Source of the DNA: Heterostelium multicystogenum
Taxonomy: Eukaryota > Evosea > Eumycetozoa > Acytosteliales > Acytosteliaceae
Assembly (NCBI GenBank): GCA_003667245.1
Contig: RCNN01000088.1
Location: 61,795-125,794, forward strand
Length of the DNA: 64,000 nucleotides
Direction of reading: 5' to 3'
Numbering within the stretch: position 1 is the first letter of the stretch; the number at the start of each line of letters is the position of its first letter. A model generated the notes under the pieces. It had not been told where the DNA came from and did not search any database. It was given only the letters and a program-made list of their open reading frames with translations. The position numbers and the translations under genes are program-made. This document shows, piece by piece, positions 13,701 to 25,343 of the stretch.

Positions 13701-14143
13701 TCACCCAAAATCCAGGTATGACCGGTGTCTCCAATCTCGGATGGTACATGTACACCTTTAGAGGATCACCTACCTACATTGAATTCCATCTTCTTCAAGT
13801 TCCATTCAATCACCACATTATCATGGCTATTCCATACCCTGCTGGCACCACCTTTTCGATCACTGCCTACTTCTACCAAGTCAGCCGTACCTTCACTCCA
13901 GTTTCTAGCCTCGCAACCCTTCGTTCCGGTCCTGGAGACACTTTCTTCTTCGACGGAGTCAACCTCTATCTTAAATTTGTTGACTTGAGTGCAACCGGTT
14001 CTTCCAGTGAATACTTTGAAAGAAACGGTGTGAAAATCTACGGAGTCAACTGGGGTCTCTACGTTCACATCAACGCCAACTGTCCAGGAGCAGTCAACGG
14101 AGTCTGTCCAGTAACACCAGAAGTCATTCCATACATGGTTTAA
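10718..14143 (+). CDS. Secreted G8-domain / CEMIP-TMEM2-like beta-helix protein (several frameshifts)
   Basis: It starts with a signal peptide (MKYSYLLLFLIVVVVNLV). Family hallmarks follow in order although the frame changes repeatedly: LKHWHDPATWG at about 11530 opening a G8 domain, which continues through SELIFMDADMTINVRDIYF and GKINLIFHG (11690-11810); then HGKQYHNTWDKV; then GQMNIKARYPLHFHLA at about 12290; then GHCYYLEDGVE at about 12450. The right-handed beta-helix region continues to about 13700. Human CEMIP and TMEM2 with this order are cell-surface/secreted hyaluronan-degrading proteins, and dictyostelids have several G8 paralogues of unknown substrate. An intron at 12689-12768 (GTAAGT..AATAG) is clear. 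At least eight frame changes are visible (near 11020, 11115, 11500, 11745, 11930, 12820, 13180, 13690). Most look like single-base errors; a pseudogene cannot be excluded for this gene alone. Confidence 0.8.
12689..12768 (+). other. Intron in the G8-domain gene
   Basis: GTAAGT donor and AATAG acceptor with an AT-rich interior. Splicing joins GGWAGFSF to ETIVLKNMV in frame. Confidence 0.8.
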
Positions 14144-14824
14144 TTCCATTAATAAAACATCCATCATCCATCAATTGTTGGTTTTGATCAAATAAAAAGA
14201 TCTCATTTTATGTACATGAATCTCATTTCAGAGATTAATCTAAGTTCTGTAATTAGTAAAGTTGTTGCAACAACTAATCAAACACATCTCCCAATTGTTT
14301 AAACACTACTAGCAAAGATATGTTACAATCGGAATGTTTGCAGGATTGCAAAAATTTAAAACCAAAACAAACACAAAAATTTCCAAACGTGTTTGGTTTT
14401 ACCTGGGTGAAATCGACAACAAGCTATCACCAAAACCAATGCAAAAGAATATTTAATTAAATAAAATAATAAATAATAAATAAAAGCAACTAAAATACCC
14501 CAACAAACAAAAAAAACATAATAATAATAATAATTACTACTAAGAAAGTTTATTATATTTATAACAATTTGTTTTTATTTTGTATTAGTTTTTTTATCTA
14601 ATATTAACATTAATAATATAAATATTAATTTATAAGTTAATTAATACTTAATAAGCTTATCCCCAATTCAATTGAATTGTTTGTTTTTGTTTTTTTTTGA
14701 AGGTAATTTTTGCAAGCATAGAAAAAAGGAAACATCAGCAACGAAACAAACAACTTACTCTTTTTCATTAGATTAGAATTATTATAACAAATTAACACAT
14801 TATATATATTATACTCTCTAAAAG
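14144..14824. other. Intergenic spacer upstream of lmbrd1
   Basis: Very AT-rich, with TAA repeats and poly-A/T runs. It holds the 3' end of the G8 gene and the promoter/leader of lmbrd1. I see no coding signal. Confidence 0.5.
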
Positions 14825-16690
14825 ATGTTAGATATCGGTTTTGGTTGGGCAGCTTTTGGTGGTGTTGTTATTGTATGTACTAATGAGACGTTAGTCTCGT
14901 CGAGTAACCTTGGTAGCGGTTTCTAATATTGATTTACTCCTGTTGATTTCATTGTGAATAATGGTATTCGGTAGTTTGTTATTCTCCTGAATATAATCAT
15001 TACTAAATACTGGTCAGATAAACATGAATCTGAGAAGCTAACTACATTCGTGACAGTCACAGGTCTTACTCTGACCCTCCTATGTGTCATGCTCATTCCC
15101 GTCGACATCCTCAACGTGTCGACCATGTCGAACTCCTCCGGTAACTTCACCGTGTCACAGTCCGATATTACAACACGTAGCGATGCTGTTAAAATACTTT
15201 ACTATGGTATGTGCGAATCTAATAGGATCGTAATCGAATCCATTGATATTGACACCAGATCTCTGTTGCTGCAATGCATTACTCTAGTTTTATATGCTTG
15301 TATTCTGGCTTTTGCATTGATAATTATTCCATTTACCTATTTCTACTACGAGGAAGACGACTATGATGTATCAACTGGTGCAAGAATTCTTGGTGGATGC
15401 AAATACACTGCATTCTTGATCGTCATCACAATTGTGTTGTTGGTAGTCGGTGCTTCATTCGTCCCGGCTCAAGCAAGCCAGTTGACAACGAGAATATCAA
15501 GGACTGGATCCAACAGGAGTTGATCAATCAAAATGCTGCAGAAGGATCATTGATGTTTGCAATTGCATGTCTCACTCTACTTTGGTTTTTGTCGTTTGGA
15601 TTTGCTATTCTGCTTATGGTTTCTCTGCATTCCAATCAACATGATCAAAGGAAAGCGTCGTGTCAGTGACGATCGTAATGAAGTAAACAAAGACCTCTTC
15701 AAGACAAGAGAAAAAGCAAACTACTACCGATCAAAATATGCCTCTGGAAAATCAATGTCAGCAAACGAAGAAGCAACCATGAATCTTTTGAAATCAAAAG
15801 AAAGGTATGAATAGTTTAACATCTAATTACACACACATCAGCATCAATACTCATACAAATTAATCAAAAACAGAGTATTATCTAAGCATTCAGAAAGATT
15901 GGAATCATCAAATGCCGGAATTAAAAAGATTTTTGTAATCTTTAGACCATTTGCATTCATCTTTGGTTTCTTCTTCCTCCTCATCTCGATTTTAATCATC
16001 ATTTCAATTGTACTCTCTATCATTGACAAGATTTCAAGCTCTGTATGCGGAGCTGCTTGTGGTTTCCTTACAGACTATCCAAATTTGAAGAACCCAATCG
16101 ATCTTATGTTAACTGCAACTGCTCCAGTTCGTATTAATAATTAATTATTTATTTAAACAAGCTTCAATCTAATACTAACCATCATTCCCCATTATTAGTA
16201 TTTCCCATTGGACTACATTCTACTTGGTTTGTTGATCGTTTATATCTATGCAGTAACTATCTCTGGTATTACTAGAATTGGAATTAGATTCTTGTGGATC
16301 AAGATGTACGAATTTATACCAACCAAGACAGCTCCACAGGCATTGCTCATTGCCTCAGTTCTCCTCATGCTCTCTAATCTTTGTTTAAACATCCAGATTA
16401 TTCAGCTTGCTCCACGTTACAGTTTGTTCGGAACTCAAGTATGGTACAACGCCACCAGTGACACCATTCAAGCTTGTTCCCTCGATGCCCCAACAAATCT
16501 CTGTGTAATGTCACAAATTGGTATTTTGACCTCCCGTATTGAGATGGGTACACCATTCTTTGGTATTGTCTATTACTATGCTACATGGGCTATTGTTGGT
16601 GCCTTCATTCTTGGTTGTATTGTATCGATTTTCAAACGTCGTGACAGCAATCTCCAATCCATGAGCAACGACAGCGATGAAGAAATTTAA
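14825..16690 (+). CDS. lmbrd1: LMBRD1-type lysosomal cobalamin transport protein
   Basis: This polytopic membrane protein matches the LMBR1-like/LMBD1 family along its length. Markers include ILPVDI-like MLIPVDILNVS, FTYFYYEEDDYD, KYTAFLIVITIVLLVVGA, INMIKGKRRV, FPLDYILLG, RIGIRFLWIKMYE and ACSLDAPTNLC. Human LMBRD1 cooperates with ABCD4 to export vitamin B12 from lysosomes. Exons deduced: 14825-14872 (MLDIGFGWAAFGGVVI), 14975 to 15804, 15874 to about 16126, and 16199-16690. Introns 14873-14974 and 15805-15873 fit phase exactly; the third donor is ambiguous (16127 or 16131). Frames change near 15485 and 15615, inside conserved sequence, so sequence error is likely. The acidic C-terminal tail (SNDSDEEI) is intact. 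It converges on the 149-residue orphan gene. Confidence 0.92.
14873..14974 (+). other. lmbrd1 intron 1
   Basis: GTATGT donor after the 16th codon, acceptor CGGTAG. Splicing rebuilds the first transmembrane helix (GGVVI joined to FVILLNIIIT). Confidence 0.85.
15805..15873 (+). other. lmbrd1 intron 2
   Basis: GTATGA donor and ACAG acceptor. It joins KSKER to VLSKHSERLE with a split Arg codon. Confidence 0.85.
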
Positions 16691-16840
16691 TCATCCATGT
16701 CCGACAATCATTCTTATGTTTCTTCAATTATTCAAACATTATAATATTTGTATATTTAAATAAATCAAAACTCTTTTTTTTTTGCTCTTGTTTTCAATCA
16801 CAGTAATGATAAAGGAAATTAAAGTAAATGCAATTTCAGC

Positions 16841-16961
16841 ACCAGTTGTACCCCAATAAAGGTACCACTTTCTATTGGTGTTCTTACAACTGGTAATTCA
16901 AGGATCATAATTAATTGACAATGAATGAAATCATTTGTCATTTGGAATTTATATCCTTGAA
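16841..16961. repeat. Two tandem imperfect hairpins in convergent 3' region
   Basis: Hairpin 1 has perfect 10-base arms ACCAGTTGTA (16841-16850) and TACAACTGGT (16885-16894), with a nested CCAATA/TATTGG pair and an internal GGTACC. Hairpin 2 has perfect 9-base outer arms TTCAAGGAT (16898-16906) and ATCCTTGAA (16953-16961), with a further imperfect stem inside (TTGACAA against TTTGTCA). The pair sits between the stops of lmbrd1 and the converging orphan gene. It could be a small MITE-like element, a structured 3' RNA, or a bidirectional 3'-end signal. Confidence 0.75.
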
Positions 16962-17041
16962 ATTAATAATAAAAACCAATTTACATTTTTTTTTATTATT
17001 TGGATGTTGGTGTATTAAAAATACACAAAGATCTTGTCTTT

Positions 17042-17720
17042 TTAGATTCCTAATTGACCTGGACTGACTCTGTTCTCAGCTTGGTCAAAGTAGGTACTAC
17101 CATCATCTGGCCAGTAGAAAACAAAAGTCTTGGTTTTCAAATTGTTGATAGTATTTTGATCAAGTTCTCTATCAACAATACATGTCATGGCGATCTTCAT
17201 TTTACCATAATAGATATGACCAGAGGTAGCTCCAGAGAGATCACAGCTAATTACATCCCACTTGACTTTGGAATGATCCCTTCCATAGCTTTCACCTGCA
17301 GTGGCACTAAATTTACAATTCAATATATTATTTAATAAAAAATTAACAAATTAATAATATAAATACACTTACGTATATTCCTTTCCATTATTTAATTTAA
17401 TACTATAGTTAAAAATAATAAAGTTAAAAGAAAAAAATAATATATTTGGTTAATTGAGTTTTAATTTAGTATTTGAAATATTTGATTCTTACACAATTTG
17501 TCTTTTCCATGCATCTTTCTCAGTACAGAGAATCAATCTAAAGGTATCCTCTGGTTGATGGTCATGTAATTCAATCTTTATGATACACTTTTCTTCAGCT
17601 GGTGATCCAATAGCTTTACTCAAAATCCTAATTTTAAAAAACAATATGTGATTAATAAATATTAGGATTTATATTTTCCTTTTATTATTTCAATACATAC
17701 CATGCAAATGCCTCTGCCAT
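17042..17720 (-). CDS. Orphan 149-residue cytosolic protein in four exons
   Basis: The gene is deduced from four exons: 17701-17720 (MAEAFA plus a split Trp), 17493-17627, 17373-17402 (a 30-base micro-exon) and 17042-17306. Every junction has GT..AG and the total is exactly 150 codons including the stop, which strongly supports the model. The product begins MAEAFAWILSKAIGSP and ends RVSPGQLGI. It has no signal peptide, no transmembrane segment and no motif I recognise. It is predicted mixed beta-strand and soluble. Function is unknown. Confidence 0.8.
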
Positions 17721-20700
17721 TTTTATCTTTCTTTATTTACCTTTAAGTTTAATAATGAAATGTATGATGAAGAACATGCTTTTAAAGGCTTTCTTCTTTG
17801 GAAATTGTTAAAAATAAAAAATAAAACAATTATTATATTCATGTCCGATTTACAAAAACAAATGAATTCGCCAATGTTTAATTTAGTTATCACCTGATGA
17901 TTTCATTTTTTATTTAAACATCAACTGAAAAGTTACTGTGCACACCCTAAAAAAATGTGTTTTAAACTGTTACACCCCTAAGTTGGCAAATTACAAAATT
18001 TTTAGAATGGACTATTTTTATTCATATTGACTTTTGGAATGCCCAATTATTAATTAGAAAAACTCTAAATTGGTTAAGTCAATCTTACAAATTTTATAAG
18101 GCATTTAAAACAACCAAACCATTTAAAGGTTGACAACATTCTGATCTAATGATAAATTTAAAATATTTAAAAGAATGAATTCATCAAAACCTATTGGTAT
18201 ACTTTAACAAAGTAATCTTTTATAATACAAGCTAAATAATGCTAGTTCCTGTTAGGAGTTATAAACTAACTTGTCAGATCACACCTATGACATATAGATG
18301 AACTTCAAAATCAATCTTTAGACTGAATGACATGACATCAACAATAGATTGTAATTTTACAAATTTTATTATAATCTAGACCAATAAAAATAATAATAAT
18401 AATAAAAATTATAATTATAATAATAATTATAAATGTGATCTACATATTTTTAAAATAACTCTGAATGCAATGAACTCTCAAAGTTAGTTCATCGATTTTT
18501 AGTGGTAATTAAAATAAATTCGATTTAAAATTAAATTAATTTTATTTTATTTTATTTAAATTTCAAATTTGATTTTTGAACTTGCGTGGTGCGTGTTTTA
18601 ATTTTCGAATTATATTATTCGATCTTCCATCCCAATCCTGGTTGCAAATCACCCACATCTGGTGGGTGTAGAAGCTTCTCGTTTTAATGGGAAGAAGAAA
18701 TTTAAAATTGTGAGGTTTTAACAGATACAAACCTATATAATAGTACTCTTTTTGTCGTCTTTGCAATTATTTTATTTAATTTTAATTATCTTCGTAGTAC
18801 AATCTTTGAACCACACCTATTATAAACAACAATCTTTTTAATCAACACATTATAAATAACACAAAATCAAACTATTAAACAAACATTACCTATACAACAC
18901 CTACAGCAGCAACAACAGAAACAACACACAGATAGAGTTAATTCATTTAGTTTTAAAATATCAAGTCAATAATTTGCATTGTACATATAAAATAGAATAA
19001 AATAATTTAATTGTAATTTAGAATAGAATTAGTTAAACATATAAACTTAAACATAGACATAGCAAAGACAATAGACATAGATTAGATTACAAGTAATAAT
19101 AATTATAATTAAAGTAATAGTAGTAATAGATTGTATTATAATTTTAACAAAGGTAAATAATAATTATGTTTAATCATCATAATCGACTTTATTTGTGTTT
19201 TTTGTGCAATGGGTGTTTGTGTTCACTTGTATGTTAACCCCATTTTTTTTACTTCTCGTATTGTTAGGTAGCTGCAAAGCAAACGAGCTTTAAATTTTCA
19301 TCAATCGTTCTACAACATTTTAAATATTCAAATTTAAACTAATCTGTTGTGATTTCAACTGTACCTCTTCCCCATTGTGCTGTTGATGTTATTAGAGTTG
19401 ATTGATCAATCATCAGCTATTTATGTTTATAATGTAGCTGAAAGATCCGATTATAATAATATGGAGGAGATGTAAATTATGATGATAGCAATATTTTATT
19501 ATGGTCTAATTTGGTGAAGTTAGTAGGAGATAGTATTGTGCAGGAGTTTTAATTACTAGTAAATACTTTGAATAGGAGCATAACTATATTTAATGTTCAA
19601 TCACAATAATAAACCTCACATCAATTTCAAATTAATCCAAATTTGTAGTTAATTCATTAGGATACACATTTAATTAAATATGCTTAATGTGTAATCCTAT
19701 TTGTATCAATTTATATTTGTAGTAATTTATTTATTTAATAATGAATGGCATAGTTTAGTAACAAATTCTAAATTTATAATATCACCAGATAGATAAATTA
19801 ATTTTGTGTATTTTTAATTCATTGATTTTAAATATCTGATCAATTAAATATTCATATTAATTTGATTTAATAATAATTAAAATATTAGAATTAGTAATCA
19901 ATTAAATATTTCTAAATCAAAGTTATTCCAAATTCATTTCTAATTACGTCCATCTATTATTAGAGATACAATAAAAGTAATTGCTTAATTGTAAGTTTTA
20001 AAATTTGTCAAAGAATAGAAATCTTTTATTATTTATTCTTTTTTCACATTCTCTTTGTGATTCAATAATAAGTAAATATTGTGGTTGTTTCAATTGACTT
20101 TAATGAAATAAGAGACATCCGAAATTTGAGTAATTTCGATAAATTTGACAAAAAGATCAATTTACATCAATTTGTAATGTTTACACCAATTTACAAATCT
20201 ATATATATCTATTTTAAATTGGTACCTGTTCGAGTAAAACACACTTCTGTACCACTAATGTATATCTCAAAATTAATATTGCACAGCCAATTATATCAGA
20301 TATTGTCTATATATATTTTTAATCAAATATGTGATTGTATCTGTTTTTCGTTGTTAATGTTGCAGCTGATATTAATATCTTAGTGGTGTGAGCTGTTTTA
20401 ATAAGGGTGATCTAAGTCAAGTGTGATGATTTGTCATTTCAATGGCGATGTCTATCCACTAACCACTACCCTCACACCAACCACACCCCATTTTTCAGAA
20501 GGTTTTACGAGACAAAAGAAATACGATCATGGTACTTCCTTGAGAGTATTAACATTATATCATCAATACATCACTATCATCATCATCATCATCCAATTAT
20601 GTTGTGTTACATTTTTAACAACCTCAAATAACAACACCATATAATGTTGTAAATATACTCTGTGTGAATTAATTTTGAGGTGCCCTTTTACTTTGGTGGA

Positions 20701-22379
20701 AATAATAGAATAAGAATATGTTCAGGTGGAATATGGTTATTCTTTGGTAATTCTATCACTTTTATAATGTTGTCTTGTATTCAATTGATTCCAAAACACA
20801 TTGCTCTTTGTGTAAAAACATCAAATAAAAATAAAAATATTATTGCTAATAATTGCCAAATACCATGAAAAGATGTTGTCAAATACTCCTGTTATTATGA
20901 GTAGTGCTTGTATTATTATAACTAAATAATGCTGATATTAATTATCAAAGTTATATGCTAAAATTAATTTTTACAACTGGATGTTTTGAAATATCCTTCT
21001 TCCCGCCCCCTTTTTCTTTTCCTTTCGATTCTATTATATATTCTGTTGGAAATCAAACAGACATATCAAACACCAACAAACACTTTCAACCATCACCTCT
21101 TTGATATATTTGAAAAATTGTATGTTTGCATTGTAAGTGGGTTTATTGGAGTGTGTTAGAGAAACGAATGACTATAGAGAATGTCCATATCTTCCTTTTT
21201 ACATTTTATCCAATTAGCTGTTGCATTAATATTGTTGTATACAACAACAACAACAGCAAAAACATATAATTATAATCTATTTTTATTCAATTTATTTTTT
21301 TTAATATTTTAAATATTTTGGACGGGACTGACATAAACTACACAGAATAATTACTATTCCACCACTTATTTGTATTAATTATAATTTATAACCAAATCAA
21401 TAGACATAACAAAAGATCATATTATTATTATTAAATTTACAACAACAAAAAATACAAAGATAAAAATTATTTACATTAATATTAAAATCAAAATAATTAA
21501 ATATCTACAATTTTTATTTTATTGATACATCATAGCTAGACTTCGTCATTTAGGTCAATCTCCAATTATTTTAAATATCATATATTATACAACAACTTTA
21601 AGCAATTAGATTATTTATATATATTACACGTTGCTTTGTATCAAACAGATATCATTACATATTGAAATATTATATATTTAATTAAATATAAATTAAGTTT
21701 AGCAATAAAGAGAAAGGATAATAATAATAATAATAATAGTAGTAATATTATTAACTTAAATTATGTTGTTATTTATTTATTATTTTATTTAAAAATAACA
21801 AATTAAAAGAATCAGTTTAACTGTAAATTTAATAGTAACAAAACTATATTTATAAACTTATAAACAGTTTTACCAACACCTAGTTGTCTACTTGATAACT
21901 TATTTCACACAAACTCTATTTATTAGGTCATTTTTAAGGTATTTATCATATACTTGTATTAAATTCACAATTCCACAATTCCATTCTATTCTTTTGTTCT
22001 ATTTAAGTTGATGAGTTCTTTTGATTGGTGTTTTGTGTTGAAGTGTTGAAAGTGTCTGTCGATTCGAATAATTTTATTATTCAAATATCTGTTTATTTTC
22101 GTGTTGTTGTTTAATCAAACAACTCACTTCAAATTGCAAAAAAGGAAATATATTTGAATTTTACATTTTATTTTTAAATCAGTTAATTTTACCATTAAAA
22201 CTGGTATTTTATACATCTATTATTTAAGATTTGGAAACATTAAAATTATTATTTATTAACTTTTTTTCTTTTTTAATTATATTTAGATTTTTATATATTT
22301 ATTTTTAGTAATTTTTATTTGTTTTACAATACCAAGGAATATTTAATTTTTATTCCTTATATATTTACACAACACAACA
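17721..22379. other. 4.66-kb gene-free divergent region
   Basis: Extremely AT-rich, with TAA/TAAT repeats and only scattered short frames lacking start context. Points of note are a perfect 7-bp stem with 5-nt loop (CACCCAC at 18650-18656 with GTGGGTG at 18662-18668) inside a slightly less AT-rich patch at 18560-18760, and an intron-like GTAAAT..TTGTTAG segment around 19154-19268 that could belong to an untranslated leader exon. No tRNA was found. Confidence 0.45.
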
Positions 22380-23759
22380 ATGGAAACAGATATTATAATA
22401 GAAACAAATTTAATACCTTCGACTTCTCCAATTTCAACCAATCAAGATGGAACTATAAATATTAGTAAAGATAAAGATAACTCCGGATATTGGTCACACG
22501 ATGTCCTTAGTATTTTATATACACTTTCAAATTGGCTTAGAGGAATAGAAGAGAAACACTTTGACCCAGAAGAATACAGAGAAAAGGAAAAGGAACTTTG
22601 GAAGGAATGGGAATGGGTTTTGTCGACTACCGAAGAGTTTGTTTTGAAACAAAATCAACAAGAATCCGAAAAGGTTCTTGGCGAATTAAATAATTTGAAA
22701 AAGACTGCCTCCAATCTCAAAGTGAAACCATATTTTATCAATCAAGCCTCGGAACTTTTGAAACTTCAATCAGAGAGCCATTTTAGAGATATTGAAATCA
22801 CCTCTGGATTCCAACAAGCGTTCTGCAGTTATATCAACCGTTATCAACACAATGGAGTCACAATGGCTTAAATATATAAAAGAAAGATTCTTCCTTGATG
22901 AAGAGGAAAAAGAAAGCGTGGAAGATGGTTGGGTCGAATCAAACAGCAATAGTGATTCTAAATCGTCATCTCCATCACATACATTTTTGTCCGATGTTTC
23001 CGAAGTACAAGAAATCAAACAGAATTTAAAATTAAACGACACCTCTTTCGAAGATATAATCATTTTAAATAAGAATATTAATAAGATTACATGGGCACAA
23101 TTCATCGACAGTTTTAAAGGACAAAAATATTCTAAAGGTATCAATGCTAGAATGGTAAGTTTTTCTTTTATTAAATATATATAAAATAAAATATTTATTA
23201 ATAAATTAAATTTATAGAAAGATATTGGTTTCCAAGCTTCTCATGGTTTAGATGGATCTCTAAACGCAAGAGTCTTAGGTGATATTACATGGTCAATTTG
23301 GAATGCATTGAATACAGCTTTGAAGCAAATTAGAGAGTTGTCACAAGAAGAATCCAAAGAATTAGTTGATAATGTTTCACATTTACAGCCTGTATTATTA
23401 AAACTTTGGTTAAATACTAAAATTAATTCAAAGGTAAATATTTATTTATGTAAATCATGTCAATTTAATAATTTACTAATTAATTCTTATAGATTGGTGT
23501 TAAAAATGAAGGACTTGTAGTTGAAAAGTGGAAGAAAGATGAATTAACTAAAAAGAAAAAGTATGTTTATGTTTTCATAAAATTAATAGTAGTAGATTTT
23601 AACAATAATTCATTAAATAGGATATTAGACTTAAAGAGATCTGGTAAACTCGATAAATATACCGGTGAAAAAACAATAGTGATGGCACATGAAAGAAGAG
23701 AGATATCCTCACTGAGAACTACTTTGGAACAGAAACTAAAACTGAGACCAAATAACTAA
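22380..23759 (+). CDS. Orphan dictyostelid protein in four exons
   Basis: Exons deduced: 22380-23154, 23218-23433, 23493-23560 and 23621-23759, all with GT..AG junctions and matching phase. The first exon holds one frame change near 22785, where DIEI passes into SPLDSNKRSAVISTV. The product of about 425 residues is hydrophilic, with charged helices (REKEKELWKEWEWVL), an acidic/Ser patch (SNSNSDSKSSSPS) and a C-terminal basic segment ending LKLRPNN. There is no signal peptide or membrane segment, and no known domain is recognised. The start has the typical A-rich dictyostelid context (CACAACA before ATG). Function is unknown. Confidence 0.75.
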
Positions 23760-24006
23760 ACTCCTACACATATATATATTTAGCTTTATATACAATCATT
23801 CTATAACCCCCATTATATATTTATTCTATAACATCCTGATATACATATATATATTAACCTGTACAGTAATACCACTTTATTAAAAAATAAAAGTAAAAAA
23901 AAAAATTAAAAATTAAAAACAATAATACACTATGATTTAATAGGGATATATATAATGAACAAAAAGATTAATGAATAGTTCTTAGTTCTTAAGAATTGAT
24001 TGTTTT

Positions 24007-24697
24007 CTATTGTTTAGTTGGAGCTGGTGTGCTTTCAGCAGGCTTTGGAACTGGTGGTTTAGTAGCGGGAGGAGGTTGTTTCACAGCCTCTTGGTAGATT
24101 TTAGCATATTTATTCAATAGGTTTGCAATATCTTTGATGTAGGAAGGTACACTTGAACCAGAATAGAACTCAAATTGTTTATCTTCCTATATTTATATTT
24201 CATGTAATCGAATTTATTAGTTAATGCTAAAAAAGAAGTTAAACAAACTTACTGGTGAAATTGAAATAATAAATCTAGTTAATTGCAAATTAGTTGATCT
24301 ATTGTACCATGTTCCACGATCGGGAGAGGTCTTGAACTCTGGAGATGACATTATTTTGGTAATCATTTCAATATCAGCCTCTTGGAAATCCATGGGAGAT
24401 TTCATAGAAGCAAATTGGAATTTCTTTGTGTCTAAATTGATAATTAATTGCCAAATATTGGGATATCTGTAATTAAAAGAAGTTATATTAATAAATAAAA
24501 TCATTTCTTTTTAGTACTATCTGTAACTCTTACCCAGCTTCTGATTTTATTTCAATAATTCTTGATGGATTCTGATAGACTGCTAATGGAGGAAGGGATC
24601 CAACTGGAGGTTGAGGGAATGTAAATCCGCCAACATAGCTTGCATAAGAAATTGAAAAAAGTGTAAATGAAAGTAATAACAGTATAAAGATCTTCAT
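24007..24697 (-). CDS. Small secreted protein with Pro-rich tail
   Basis: Three exons (24534-24697, 24253-24466, 24007-24186) add up to 185 codons plus stop with exact phase. The product begins with a signal peptide (MKIFILLLLSFTLFSISYA), followed by a globular part of about 125 residues with one Trp pair context (NIWQLII, RGTWYNRS) and no cysteines in the visible mature core. It ends in a Pro/Ala/Lys tail (PPPATKPPVPKPAESTPAP). It is probably secreted to matrix or vesicles. The family is not recognised. It is followed on the same strand, upstream in transcription, by the colossin-like gene. Confidence 0.82.
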
Positions 24698-25343
24698 CTT
24701 GAAAATAAAAAATGATCAAATGATTGATTATAATGAGATATATTGTTATTTTATTTCAAATTTATTCATGAATAAATAATTGAAAATATTAATAAATTAT
24801 TTATTTTCATTTTACATTGTAATATTATTACTACCATCATTGTTATCTAGTTCATTCATTCATTTATTTTGTAAATTAATCATCACCCATAACAATGAAT
24901 AAAAACAAAATAGGGGTCCTATCATGAAAACATAATCAGATACAAACAAACCACCCTATTTCAGAAAGAATGAAAATAGATATGGGGGAAGTAAAATATA
25001 CATTTAAACAATATTTTTATTTTATTAAATTTTAATACATATCAAATATTGTTTTATTTGAAAAAATGAATTGCTGGAATTTAGATGTATCAATGTCAAT
25101 AGTGATTACAATTGTTAGAAGTTCATGGTTTGCTATGTAAATGCATGACAACTTTAGTAGGACTCATGAATATTTTGGTGGAGTGTAGCTGAATGATATT
25201 CTACATTCGAACAAACTCTGTCATGGGACTTGCCAAACTAAACGAGGCTTATGTTGTATGAGGATCTGAATGGTATTGGATATTTAATGTATTTCGATTG
25301 TAATTGATTTTTTTTTTTTATTTAATTCTTTTTTTTTTGATAA
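24698..25343. other. Intergenic spacer with DUSE-like motif and short hairpin
   Basis: The spacer between two minus-strand genes contains CCCATAA at 24886-24892, resembling the Dictyostelium upstream element (DUSE) of small RNA genes. It is followed by 8-base inverted arms AAATAGGG (24908-24915) and CCCTATTT (24954-24961). No RNA gene is proven. Confidence 0.35.

Noticed and set aside
6590..14143. Reading the fragmented F-BAR/RhoGAP and G8 genes as pseudogenes
   Set aside because: Conserved domain sequence continues across every break, and essential genes in the same window show the same kind of single-base errors.
18563..18766. 67-codon minus-strand frame in a slightly less AT-rich patch
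   Set aside because: No recognisable protein, no convincing splice partners, and the hairpin inside it argues for non-coding origin.
20081..20868. Several frames of 60-100 codons
   Set aside because: Biased Ile/Tyr/His/Thr composition typical of chance frames, and no consistent exon chain.
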